NCBI GenBank assembly: GCA_017999895.1
Contig: JAGNKY010000001.1
Location: 62,001 to 126,000, forward strand
From: Bacteroidales bacterium
Lineage (GTDB): Bacteria; Bacteroidota; Bacteroidia; Bacteroidales; VadinHA17
Reading direction: 5' to 3'
DNA length: 64,000 nt
Numbering within the stretch: position 1 is the first letter of the stretch; the number at the start of each line of letters is the position of its first letter. Both the position numbers and the translations under genes were made by a program. The notes beneath the pieces are model-generated. The model did not search any database. It worked only from the letters and a program-made list of their open reading frames with translations, and was not told where the DNA came from. Shown in pieces: positions 35,234-44,176 of this stretch.

Positions 35234-37345
35234 TCAAAATATAATGTTTGGTTTAAATAAAACTGTGGCTTTACATGAGATCCTATAATCGGAATAAAAT
35301 TTCACCTCTTTTTTATCATTTCCACCTGAAGTTATAAGTGTGAACAGGAAAATGATATTGTCTGCATCCGATGATGCTTCAAAAAAGTCCTTATTAAAGT
35401 CAATGTTTGTAACAGTTTCAGCAGGTTTGATAACTTTTCCTGAAGCGTCAACCTGCGCCGGCTTAATAATATCCGAAGCGTCAATGGTCTTAAGGTGTTT
35501 TTGAGCAATTGAGTCATATAACACTAATTTGAGAGAAGCGCCAAGGGGGAAACCATTTGATACAGTGATTCTTAACCTCAACAAATCAATGTTTTCCGCC
35601 TTTAAAGGATTATCATCGTCGTCTTCTTCGTCACTTTTAAGGAAATTATCAACGGTGTCGGCAAGCTGTAAGTTGTTTATCCAGAACTCCACCGGGATTT
35701 CTATTTCGAGCGAAGCAAGAAATCTGCTGTTGCCAAAAACATAATTATTTCGTCCTCCTGAAAGGCCGGCAGGATTCATCTGGCTGGAACCTGAAAAAGT
35801 TATTTCAACCGGAGGCAAAGAAACCAGATCGGGAAGATTTGAATTAGTCTTATCAATTTTAAAAGAAGAGGATATATCGCGTGAAGTATAAACCGGATAA
35901 TCTATTACAAATGGATCGAAGTCAAGGTCAACGGTTTTATTATCTCTTTTTCCTTTCGCATTAAGCGTAACCTTTACCGGAATTCCGAATGAATTGGAAT
36001 AGTTAATTTTGATGGAAGGATTGGAAATATGAAACTCACCAGTTATTTTTTCCAGTATATCTTCAATATCAGTTTTCATTGTATCCGGCTCAATGTCTTC
36101 CTGCAACTGTCCGAAATATCCCTTCAGATAGTCAATTTCCGGATTGGGCATTCTGATGGAAACGGAAATATTATCGGCGCTGTTATAATTGACCATACTG
36201 CCATCCGAACTTACTTTTATTCCATACTCTATCGGAATTCGATTAAAGGGCTTATTGACATCGGAGCTTAAATCAATTTCGGTGTTACTGATATTAATTA
36301 GTTTACTAACGCTTCTTCCTGATGGGATGTCGATAATTTCCGAAACCGGACTGCCTGAACGGTTTGAAGTAGGAAGTGTTATGGATATGGAAGTTGAAAG
36401 ATTTGTTCTTGATATAACGCTATATCTCAATATTCCGGATTTTATTTTACCACGTTCAATTTCGATATCATCATCCGGTTTCAGCTCAATTGTATTTTTA
36501 TTGTCCGTAGAGGTTAAAATTAGTGTTGGGGGAATCATCAATCGACCCGACCGTGCCTTTAACTCATAACCATGAATCTTAAACTCGACTGTCTGGTCCA
36601 AATCAACTTTCACGTTTGTAGCTCCAGGGCTTCCTGTAAAAAATACTGCAGCTACAATAGAATTTTTCACAGTTCTATCAGCCAGGCTTACTGAAACAGT
36701 TTTGGTTTCTTCCGGATTTACCGACGGTATAGTTATTTCAGGCACTATTTCGGTATGTCCGGTACTGTTATAAAGATGAATCTTAATATCATTCAGTGGA
36801 GCGGTCAGGTTATTTTTCACGCTTATTTCGAGATAGCCCGATGCAAACAAAACATTCTCGAAATCTGAAATTGTTCCAAAGGTTATTTCTCCAATGCTTG
36901 TTCCCGTAAATGACGGGAAATCGTGGATGTTGCCGTCATCGAGTGAACGAAAAGTTTCCCTAAATGGGGAGCTAAAGTGCTGACTTATAACGTCTAATGT
37001 AACCGTTGCTGTGCTTTGGAAATCGTTTATTTTAATTTCCCCGAATACGTAATCTTCGTCGAAAGAAGCTATATCCGAGAAGTCGTATAGATCTTCGAGT
37101 TTAAGGTTGAATAATGAATCTTCTTTAAAGAAAATTCTCATAAAATTATCATTGTCGTATTTGACGGTGTCGCTTGGTTTAACAATATCAGCAAGTGTAA
37201 TATCGCTGTTTATTGCAGGTAAAACTAAAGTCGGAGAAAGTTTTATATCATCTGAAAGCTTATCGAGGTTATACGTCTCTTTGATGCAGCCGTGAACAAA
37301 AAATAAAGTCACGACTATAAAAATTAAATCAATTTTCCTTATCAT
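35234..37345 (-). CDS. large surface or periplasmic lipoprotein, unknown function
   Basis: 703 residues. Lipoprotein signal with cysteine 20 (FFVHGC). The body is almost entirely beta-rich with no enzyme motif; recurrent short segments of the type VTLDV..., VSVSL... and VTLNAKGK... suggest stacked immunoglobulin-like domains. I do not recognise the family. It starts four bases after the propeller-protein gene and ends 19 bases before the barrel gene, so all are co-transcribed. Confidence 0.72.
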   Translation of the reverse strand: MIRKIDLIFIVVTLFFVHGCIKETYNLDKLSDDIKLSPTLVLPAINSDITLADIVKPSDTVKYDNDNFMRIFFKEDSLFNLKLEDLYDFSDIASFDEDYVFGEIKINDFQSTATVTLDVISQHFSSPFRETFRSLDDGNIHDFPSFTGTSIGEITFGTISDFENVLFASGYLEISVKNNLTAPLNDIKIHLYNSTGHTEIVPEITIPSVNPEETKTVSVSLADRTVKNSIVAAVFFTGSPGATNVKVDLDQTVEFKIHGYELKARSGRLMIPPTLILTSTDNKNTIELKPDDDIEIERGKIKSGILRYSVISRTNLSTSISITLPTSNRSGSPVSEIIDIPSGRSVSKLINISNTEIDLSSDVNKPFNRIPIEYGIKVSSDGSMVNYNSADNISVSIRMPNPEIDYLKGYFGQLQEDIEPDTMKTDIEDILEKITGEFHISNPSIKINYSNSFGIPVKVTLNAKGKRDNKTVDLDFDPFVIDYPVYTSRDISSSFKIDKTNSNLPDLVSLPPVEITFSGSSQMNPAGLSGGRNNYVFGNSRFLASLEIEIPVEFWINNLQLADTVDNFLKSDEEDDDDNPLKAENIDLLRLRITVSNGFPLGASLKLVLYDSIAQKHLKTIDASDIIKPAQVDASGKVIKPAETVTNIDFNKDFFEASSDADNIIFLFTLITSGGNDKKEVKFYSDYRISCKATVLFKPNIIF

Positions 37346-37349
37346 TTGA

Positions 37350-40043
37350 TTAATTATTACCTTCTATATTTAACTTATAGTTGTAAAGAAAATTATCATT
37401 CCCACCCACAATCAAATGGAACCCTCCTTTATCTGACAATTTCCCGATAGAAAATTTTGAATATCCACGTACAGGGAATCCTTTCATATCGTTACCTCTT
37501 TTATCTACAAGAAAAATTTGTTTTGTAATGGTGTTATAAATTCCTATTTTTCTGTCAACTGAAGAAAATGTAAAATTTATTGGTCCGATTAAATTTTCAT
37601 TCCCAAAATCACGAACGAACAATTCAGTATTATCGTGGTCGTAAAGATATAATTTGCTTTTATCAATAAAAATAAATTCACCATATCCGTCGCCATCTAT
37701 GTCAAAAAAATCAAATGTATGGTCAAAGCTAAAGTGGTTCAGGGTTATTTTTTTAACTTTACCGTCGAAAGAGACAAACTGGACTGTTCCGTCGGGAGCC
37801 GAAAAAACCAGAGAGGTTTCCACGCCTTTATCGAGTCTCATCTCCGAACCTCTTGCACATATTACAGGCTCTGTTGTTTTAAACCTGACATTTCCGGTTC
37901 TGTCGAGAAAATAAACAGAATTTTCATCGGCCACAACAATATAATCTTTACCTGAAACCCTGAAGAATTTTATTTCTGTTCGAACGGGAGTATTGGTTTT
38001 AAAAGGTTTCCACCCTTTAACCACGCGACCATATTTATCATAAGCATATATAATTCTGTCTTCGCCGGGGATGAATATTCTGTAATCGTGGTTGTTTTCA
38101 TAATCGAAGACCGAAGCAGGGCCTGCTGCAGTTACTCGAAGCTTAACAGGATATTTTTCAACATAATTGCCATTTCTGTCAATTAGATAAAGATATTCCC
38201 TGCCCGAAAAAAATAACTGGTTCTTTCCATTAGCATAGAAGTCGATCATATAGATGTTACCATTTACCCTTTCGCTCAAAGGTATTTTCCAGAGCACTCT
38301 ACCTGCGGCGTTTATAAGGTAGAGATTATTCCGGTCGTCCTGAACGACAATTTCGGTAGCTCCTGTATTATGATTTACAAAAAAGAACGGTTTACCGGTG
38401 ACAGACCCTTCAAGTTTTGTCTCCCATTCTGTTTCTGCCTCGTCTATGACATTTTCAGTATATCTTAATGACAAAGTAATATAAACCATCCCATTACTTG
38501 GGGAGAGCTGACATCCTATACATCTTATCTTTTTAAGAATATTTAAATTATCCTTCACTAATGAAAAGATAGAATCGTTAAGGTGGGCTGAGAATAGGTC
38601 GAGGTTAGTGTGCGGTATAAAATAAAAGAAGTAGCTCGATTTACTTGGCAGAGTTGATTCGAATTCGCTGAAATAATCGTCGTTCGAGAGAGTGCGATTG
38701 AGAATATTGCTATAAAGAAATTTTTCGACTGCTTCATAGCTATCTCCTGTTACCATAAAATTATCACTGAAAGCGAGAAGTGAATCTTTACCGCAAAATA
38801 TTGAATTGACTGAAAAAATATTTCCGGTATTCATGAAGGGTATTGTAAGAACAGGGATTTTTGTTTGTTCGTCGGGCTGGAAATACTTTACATAATTTTT
38901 TTCTTTTAGGTTATTATCTTTCAACAATAAATTGAATTTATCATAGATTGTTTTTTCAGCTGCATCTCTGTTATTCAGTTTAAAAATAACAATGTTGCCT
39001 TTTTTGTTTTCCGGCTGGTTCAGTTCAATTGCTGCTCTTGAGATTTCTTTATCTATATATGGCAGGAGCGAGGAAGCCATATTTGATTCCATACTGTTCA
39101 GCAATCTTTTTGCAATTTCTTTTTCTGAAAAAATAACTGTCTCGAATAAAGAAACCCCTGCAGGCAATGTCTTATAAGTATTAAGGGTATCAGCAAAACC
39201 TGACTTATATTTATATAAAAGATCGGTACTGTCAGTACTTTCAGCAAATCCCTCAAGTATGTATCCGTTCTCGTTTACAAGAATATCTAATTCAGCGCAT
39301 TCTGCGAGTTTTGTAAATATTTCGGGAAAATGCAAATCCTTATCTCGGGTAATCCACGAAACAAGTTTTTCTGTGTTTTTGAATATTATAAAGAATTTGT
39401 GTTCCTTTTTCCCTGAGGCTGGAATTATCCTCGATAGGCCAGGCATCATCCTGATATCTGTAGACAATTTTTTTTGTTTTATTGATTTTTCGATAAGTTC
39501 TTTGGAGAAGCCTGACATAATTAAACCTGGAACATAACATATATAAAGTGTATCATTTACACTTTTTAAAACAGGGTAGACTTTAAGAATTTCAGGTTTC
39601 CCTTTTTCCTTAGAAATGTTTACATCTGGAAGGGTTTTTAATAGTGATTCAATATTGTGTAAGTGGAAATTTTCCGGAACAGTTATGGCAAGGAGTGAGG
39701 AAAGTATATCTTTTCTGGTATAGTGAAAGGAAATTATTGCCTTACGTCCCTGTAAAAATTCAGTCACTTCATTTTTGTTCATAAAAGCTTGAAGTAATTT
39801 GAATTTTTCATCAAAAATATTTAGTCCTTTAATGCTAATTACATCATTGAATAAACCGTTATTTTCAGAGACAGAATTAAGGAATACAGGGAGGCTTTCT
39901 GTTTCAATAAAAAAAAGCGCATCTTCAGGGATAACTTTATAAGGATCTGTAAGAATATTTTGTCTGCTTTGTTGAATATATATAAGCAGGACGAATATTC
40001 CTGTAATAAGAATCAAAAGAACCGAAATAATCTTTCTATTCAA
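37350..40043 (-). CDS. membrane-anchored protein with a C-terminal beta-propeller, unknown function
   Basis: 897 residues. One N-terminal transmembrane helix (residues about 5-24), then a periplasmic region of about 500 residues resembling DUF3352-type proteins. From about residue 550, seven or so repeats with a YLIDxxGN-like core (for example LYLINAAGRVLWK, YLIDRNGNYVEK, YFLDRTGNVRFK and FLVDKRGNDMKG) suggest a PQQ-like propeller. Blades with D-x-x-G turns often bind proteins. First gene of the four-gene envelope operon, behind a good -7 box. Role unknown. Confidence 0.72.
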   Translation of the reverse strand: MNRKIISVLLILITGIFVLLIYIQQSRQNILTDPYKVIPEDALFFIETESLPVFLNSVSENNGLFNDVISIKGLNIFDEKFKLLQAFMNKNEVTEFLQGRKAIISFHYTRKDILSSLLAITVPENFHLHNIESLLKTLPDVNISKEKGKPEILKVYPVLKSVNDTLYICYVPGLIMSGFSKELIEKSIKQKKLSTDIRMMPGLSRIIPASGKKEHKFFIIFKNTEKLVSWITRDKDLHFPEIFTKLAECAELDILVNENGYILEGFAESTDSTDLLYKYKSGFADTLNTYKTLPAGVSLFETVIFSEKEIAKRLLNSMESNMASSLLPYIDKEISRAAIELNQPENKKGNIVIFKLNNRDAAEKTIYDKFNLLLKDNNLKEKNYVKYFQPDEQTKIPVLTIPFMNTGNIFSVNSIFCGKDSLLAFSDNFMVTGDSYEAVEKFLYSNILNRTLSNDDYFSEFESTLPSKSSYFFYFIPHTNLDLFSAHLNDSIFSLVKDNLNILKKIRCIGCQLSPSNGMVYITLSLRYTENVIDEAETEWETKLEGSVTGKPFFFVNHNTGATEIVVQDDRNNLYLINAAGRVLWKIPLSERVNGNIYMIDFYANGKNQLFFSGREYLYLIDRNGNYVEKYPVKLRVTAAGPASVFDYENNHDYRIFIPGEDRIIYAYDKYGRVVKGWKPFKTNTPVRTEIKFFRVSGKDYIVVADENSVYFLDRTGNVRFKTTEPVICARGSEMRLDKGVETSLVFSAPDGTVQFVSFDGKVKKITLNHFSFDHTFDFFDIDGDGYGEFIFIDKSKLYLYDHDNTELFVRDFGNENLIGPINFTFSSVDRKIGIYNTITKQIFLVDKRGNDMKGFPVRGYSKFSIGKLSDKGGFHLIVGGNDNFLYNYKLNIEGNN

Positions 40044-40073
40044 TTTTAATAAGAATCCAGTAATTCAATGTAT

Positions 40074-40081
40074 CAAATATA
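40074..40081 (-). promoter_or_regulatory. -7 promoter box of the four-gene envelope operon
   Basis: CAAATATA on the plus strand is TATATTTG on the minus strand, an exact TAnnTTTG match 31 bases before the ATG at 40043. Spacing and sequence equal those of the manC box. Confidence 0.5.
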
Positions 40082-40406
40082 ATTTGTTTAATTCATAATA
40101 ATGAAAATGTTTTTTGCGATTTTTCATATTTTGCAGTTACTGTAAAATTGAAATAATCCATTAAAAGTTTTAAAGGAATTTAGGATAAATAAATTTGAGT
40201 GTGTCGTTTATTGTAAATAATTCAATTTGAATTAATAATATATTGTACAAATCAAAAAAATTAATCGTATTTGAATAATTTCAGGTAGTTTATGATAATG
40301 AATATTTTAAAATAGCAACAGCTATTAATTTATATAAAGTATTTGGCATATATTTTGATATTTATATATTGACAGGCAATATTCATCATATACTTGAATT
40401 CAGGGC

Positions 40407-40434
40407 AGCCAGGTAGAGAGCCTGGCTTTTTTTT
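40407..40434 (+). terminator. intrinsic terminator without an upstream gene
   Basis: Stem AGCCAGG / CCTGGCT (7 bp, loop TAGAGAG) followed at once by eight T residues on the plus strand. The nearest upstream gene is on the opposite strand and its 5' end is here, so the terminator must serve a transcript that begins in the gap. Confidence 0.75.
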
Positions 40435-40542
40435 AACCAGATTCTATTCTAAATTGTCGCTTATTAATAGCGAAGTAGTCTGATGGAATCGGAAGGAATC
40501 ATTTTTATCTTAGGGGCAAAGTTTTATCATTTCTAATTAATC

Positions 40543-40550
40543 TAATTTTG
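40543..40550 (+). promoter_or_regulatory. -7 promoter box for the TauE/SafE gene
   Basis: TAATTTTG is an exact TAnnTTTG match, 55 bases before the ATG at 40605. Confidence 0.42.
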
Positions 40551-40604
40551 TAAATGAACGATGAATTCACGTCGAATAAGTTTTGAATATTAAAGAGTTG
40601 AGGA

Positions 40605-41390
40605 ATGGATATAAATTTAATAATCATATTAATTCTTATTGGCATATTTACCGGTATAGTAACCGGACTTACAGGTGCATCGGGTGTGATGGTAGTCGTG
40701 CCTTTTCTTAATATTTTATTGGATTATTCAATTTATGAAGCTATTGGGACAAGTTTACTGGTAAATATTATATCTCCTTTAGCAATATCTTATATTTATT
40801 ACAAGCATGGGAATATAGATTTGAAATCAGGAATATGGATAGCCATAGGGTCTATTATCGGTGCACAGGTCGGGACAATTTTTGCCTCTGGCATTCCTGA
40901 AGTAGGCTTAGGAGGAGGATTTGGTATTTTTATGGCTATTATGGGTATAGTTATCTGGAAAAAAGGGATAAATAATGAATCTATAGCAAAGGTCTCAAAG
41001 AAAATTGTAAAGTTTGAAACCAGAAGTCAAATAATAGTTACTTGTCTTATTCTTGGTTTTCTGGTTGGCATTATGACAGGAATTTTTGGTGCTGGTGGAG
41101 GAGGTATGATATTGCTGATTCTGATTTTTATTCTGAATTTTCCTATTCATTTAGCAATCGGAACGTCGGCTCTTTTAATGGTAATTACATCATGTTCGGG
41201 TACAATTGCTTATGCCTTGCGAGGCAATATACAACTGATCCCCGGATTAATCATGGGGATTACTTCTGCGGCCAGTGGAGTGGGTAGTGCTGTATTTGCA
41301 AATAGAGTCAATGAACAGATTCTTGGCAAGGCCGTAGGAATAATATTTATGATACTTGGGTTAGCAATGACTGTTTTACATTTTAGTTAG
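40605..41390 (+). CDS. TauE/SafE-family anion exporter
   Basis: 261 residues, about eight hydrophobic helices in two similar halves, each with a Gly-rich loop: GIVTGLTGASGVMVVVP in the first and GIMTGIFGAGGGGMILL in the second. This is the TauE/SafE (DUF81) pattern. Members export sulfite, sulfoacetate or other organic anions. No sulfur-metabolism neighbour helps define the substrate. Confidence 0.88.
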   Translation: MDINLIIILILIGIFTGIVTGLTGASGVMVVVPFLNILLDYSIYEAIGTSLLVNIISPLAISYIYYKHGNIDLKSGIWIAIGSIIGAQVGTIFASGIPEVGLGGGFGIFMAIMGIVIWKKGINNESIAKVSKKIVKFETRSQIIVTCLILGFLVGIMTGIFGAGGGGMILLILIFILNFPIHLAIGTSALLMVITSCSGTIAYALRGNIQLIPGLIMGITSAASGVGSAVFANRVNEQILGKAVGIIFMILGLAMTVLHFS

Positions 41391-41562
41391 CTTGTCAATC
41401 TCGATAATCTAATAGTTAATAACTTAGTGGCAATTATTATTCAAACATGATTGGTTTACCCTGATCAATTATTTTCTATCACAAAATGGTCTTAATATTT
41501 CATAATTAATAAGCTATCCTTTTGACTTATTACCTGTTACGAATTCCAATAAGAAGAATTAA

Positions 41563-41835
41563 TCAGTATTCTATGTGGAAGTCTTTATATCCTACTGCAG
41601 GATAAACGCTCACCTGAACCGACCTGACAATACCCGGTCCATTATTACACCACTGAACAAATTTGTCGAGTTTATCTTTGGGACCCTCAGCTTCAATATA
41701 AACACTTCCATCAGGCATATTTTTCACAAGGCCAGTAATTCCAAGGGACCTGGCTTCTTTTACTGTAAAATATCTGAATCCGACACCCTGAACTCTGCCG
41801 CGAACTTCAATTTTGTATAGGACTTTTTCTTCCAT
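41563..41835 (-). CDS. acyP: acylphosphatase
   Basis: 90 residues from the ATG at 41835. GRVQGVGFRYFT has the phosphate-binding loop and catalytic arginine, and GLVKNMPDGSVYIEAEG the catalytic asparagine. It hydrolyses acyl phosphates. An 11-residue longer frame to 41868 would begin inside the -7 box at 41866-41873, which favours the shorter start. Confidence 0.93.
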   Translation of the reverse strand: MEEKVLYKIEVRGRVQGVGFRYFTVKEARSLGITGLVKNMPDGSVYIEAEGPKDKLDKFVQWCNNGPGIVRSVQVSVYPAVGYKDFHIEY

Positions 41836-41865
41836 GCAGAATATTATATCCAGATCAAAGTTTTT

Positions 41866-41873
41866 CAAAAATA
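41866..41873 (-). promoter_or_regulatory. -7 promoter box for acylphosphatase
   Basis: CAAAAATA on the plus strand is TATTTTTG on the minus strand, an exact TAnnTTTG match 31 bases before the ATG at 41835, the same spacing as for manC and the envelope operon. Confidence 0.48.
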
Positions 41874-42015
41874 AAAATATAAAATCTTTCTTAACATTAA
41901 TAAGCCTTTGAATAGCATATATATCATTTAATACTTTTAAATCTGTTTGTCAAATGGATTAGTTTAACTTTTAATAATAGTTTTCTTTTTTAAAGAGGTT
42001 GCTTGGGATTAAACA

Positions 42016-42153
42016 ATGAAAAATCAACAGTATCTAATAAAGTTACCGGTAATAATCGATTCTAACGATAAAATATTTAGCATTAATTTTTTTAAAAAGG
42101 ATTGTAAATTATGTTATGGAAGGAATAAAAACGACTGTTTAAATGTCAGTTAA
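42016..42153 (+). CDS. possible small cysteine-containing protein
   Basis: A 45-codon open frame (MKNQQYLIKLPVII... ending NDCLNVS) in the 312-base gap before the methyltransferase gene. It has three cysteines in its last third, including CKLC, which could bind a metal or form disulfides. Base composition is like the surrounding gap, no ribosome site or promoter is clear, and I do not recognise it. The stretch may simply be open by chance. The rest of the gap (41874-42015) shows nothing. Confidence 0.2.
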   Translation: MKNQQYLIKLPVIIDSNDKIFSINFFKKDCKLCYGRNKNDCLNVS

Positions 42154-42178
42154 TAAAAATAATAATAATAATAATTAA
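42153..42178 (+). repeat. AAT trinucleotide repeat just before a start codon
   Basis: AATAAAAATAATAATAATAA followed by TTAATT runs to within two bases of the ATG at 42181; there are about five consecutive AAT units. Repeat-length change here would alter the leader of the methyltransferase mRNA. It may also act as an unstructured A-rich translation enhancer, which Bacteroidota commonly use instead of a Shine-Dalgarno sequence. Confidence 0.6.
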
Positions 42179-42180
42179 TT

Positions 42181-42849
42181 ATGTTCAGAATATTTTCGTT
42201 TTTTGCATTGATGCTGATGATAGTTCATACATCGCTTGGCCAGAGTATAAGTGGGAATCCATCACTCGATGAAAGAGTTAAAAAATTTTTAAGCGATAAT
42301 AAGTACAAATGGCGGGATATGAATATTACTGAAGTTGATGGACAACTTTTATATGACATAATTATAAAGAACAATTATAAAAATGCACTTGAAATTGGCA
42401 CTTCCACCGGTCATTCAGGCATCTGGATTGCCTGGGCTTTAAGTAAAACAGGAGGTAAGCTAATTACAATTGAAATTGACGAAGAACGTCACCGTGAGGC
42501 TGTTGAAAATTTCAAGAAGGCAGGGCTTTCCGACTTTATCGATGCAAGGCTTGGCGACGCCCATCAGCTTGTAAAAGAACTTAAAGGCCCGTTTGATTTC
42601 GTTTTCAGCGATGCCGACAAAGAGTGGTATAAAAATTATTTTATCGATATTGACCCGAAACTTAAAGTTGGAGGTTGCTTCACAGCTCATAATGTTTATG
42701 ATTATGGTTCGGGCAGAGGATTTAGAGGGGGATATAGAAGCGGGCAACAGGAATTTCTGGAGTATGTAAAAAGCCTGCCGAATTATGAAACTACTGTGAA
42801 CAACCAGGGCGGAGGCGTTTCAATAAGCTATAAGAAAAGTAATAAATAG
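42181..42849 (+). CDS. O-methyltransferase-like SAM enzyme with a signal peptide
   Basis: 222 residues. The N-terminus (MFRIFSFFALMLMIVHTSLGQ) looks like a signal peptide ending at Gln21. It is followed by a class I SAM-methyltransferase domain of the COMT type: ALEIGTSTGHSG at residues 69-80 is the SAM loop, IEIDEERHREAVENF the next strand, and FSDADKEWY the metal/substrate region. The domain is complete. Export is odd because SAM is cytoplasmic. It may be a true exported enzyme, or the leader may be a membrane anchor. Substrate unknown. Confidence 0.8.
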   Translation: MFRIFSFFALMLMIVHTSLGQSISGNPSLDERVKKFLSDNKYKWRDMNITEVDGQLLYDIIIKNNYKNALEIGTSTGHSGIWIAWALSKTGGKLITIEIDEERHREAVENFKKAGLSDFIDARLGDAHQLVKELKGPFDFVFSDADKEWYKNYFIDIDPKLKVGGCFTAHNVYDYGSGRGFRGGYRSGQQEFLEYVKSLPNYETTVNNQGGGVSISYKKSNK

Positions 42850-42887
42850 CTATTATGCTTAATGTCTTAATTTAAATAAATATCAGG

Positions 42888-44108
42888 TTATATTATTCCC
42901 AGTTTTGTTTTTATAGCCTGAGGAATGGCATTTTTATGAACCATAATAAAGATAGTTTTAGCTCTTACATAACTTTCCGACATGTTTAGGTAACCGCCCA
43001 GGCTATTTCTTTCGGTTCCCCATGAGTTTTTCGTTTTATAGTATTTTGTTCCATTCTGGTCCTTTACCATCCCGGTAATATGCATCATGTGATCATCGGT
43101 GGTAGTGAAGTTCTCATATCCTTTTTGCCTTAATTCCTGAGTTATTTTCATTTCAGGTACAGGTCCGGTGAATATAGCAGGATCGCCCTGACGGCCACTC
43201 AATGCTGCTCTTTCTAATTCCTGCCTGCCGGTATTAGAAATATTTTCATTTTCGTTAGTTGCAGGCATAACGGCAATTCCCCTTGAATGGGAAAATCCAG
43301 CTTCAGTAACGTCACCATCCCATGCAACAGTATACCCGTTATTAAGTGAAAAATCCATTATCTGAATAAGTTCGTCGAGCGTGACATTATAAAACTGTGC
43401 CATACGCCAGTTGTCAGGAACTTCAATAACGCCCTTTGTATAGAAAGGAAAATGGGTGAAAGATGTTATTTCCACATAGTCGGACGGATTAATTCCAAGA
43501 CTTTTAGCGAACGACTTAGAAGTATAATTTGCACTTTTATATGTAAATGTTTGGGGTAATTTTCCCAGGTAAGTATCGAGTATGGAACTCACGATTTCGA
43601 AGTATTGAGGACTTTCGCTCTTTCTATGAACCGGAACTTCTGCAACAGCATTGATGAACTCGTTGAGCTCGCTATGGTTGTGAGTTGGAGAGCCATAATT
43701 AAGGCCTGGATAAATTTCATCGGGGACGATACCTTCACGGTCGAAGACAATCATAAAATCGTGGGCAAGGCTTCCTTCTCCAAGGTTTCCCTTACCCTGC
43801 CTTAGATAGTTATCCCTTAGCCTGTCATTATAGTTGTATCTTACAATAAACATTTCGGAAAGATCGTACTCACCTTTGCCCATACGTATAAGTTCCGATT
43901 CTACAAAGGATGTTGTGGCAAAACACCAGCATGTTCCGGTATTTGCCTGGTTTTTGACTGATGTGGCCTTTAAATCAACGATAGTTGTAAAATTATATCC
44001 CTCAATGACTTGCTGTGATTTCTGTAGAGAGGTTGTCTTAACAGGTTGCGCAACGGCTGAAATTATTGTGGGTAATAATGTTAAAGAAACAAAAAGTCTT
44101 GTTCTCAT
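42888..44108 (-). CDS. exported C1-family cysteine peptidase (bleomycin hydrolase/PepC-like)
   Basis: 406 residues. Signal peptide (MRTRLFVSLTLLPTIISAVAQ), oxyanion glutamine and catalytic cysteine in NQANTGTCWCFATTS (Gln54, Cys60), catalytic histidine in DDHMMHITG and asparagine in TKNSWG. This is the papain-like C1B group of aminopeptidase C. Typical PepC is cytosolic; signal-peptide versions are known in Bacteroidota. It probably trims peptides in the periplasm or outside. Convergent with the methyltransferase gene, 38 bases apart. Confidence 0.88.
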   Translation of the reverse strand: MRTRLFVSLTLLPTIISAVAQPVKTTSLQKSQQVIEGYNFTTIVDLKATSVKNQANTGTCWCFATTSFVESELIRMGKGEYDLSEMFIVRYNYNDRLRDNYLRQGKGNLGEGSLAHDFMIVFDREGIVPDEIYPGLNYGSPTHNHSELNEFINAVAEVPVHRKSESPQYFEIVSSILDTYLGKLPQTFTYKSANYTSKSFAKSLGINPSDYVEITSFTHFPFYTKGVIEVPDNWRMAQFYNVTLDELIQIMDFSLNNGYTVAWDGDVTEAGFSHSRGIAVMPATNENENISNTGRQELERAALSGRQGDPAIFTGPVPEMKITQELRQKGYENFTTTDDHMMHITGMVKDQNGTKYYKTKNSWGTERNSLGGYLNMSESYVRAKTIFIMVHKNAIPQAIKTKLGII

Positions 44109-44176
44109 TTTTGAAAAAAATTTTTAAAGCATTAAAGATAATAAAATAGTTTATAATGGCATATCTATAACACGGA

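Larger units (their letters stand above)
40082..40604. other. 523-base gap with an orphan terminator; possible small RNA
   Basis: No protein gene could be supported between the divergent genes at 40043 and 40605. The left 300 bases are very AT-rich and without clear structure. A TTGACA at 40369-40374 and TATACTTG at 40389-40396 lie just before a strong plus-strand terminator at 40407-40434, although no plus-strand gene precedes it. The right part holds the -7 box of the next gene. Confidence 0.4.
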
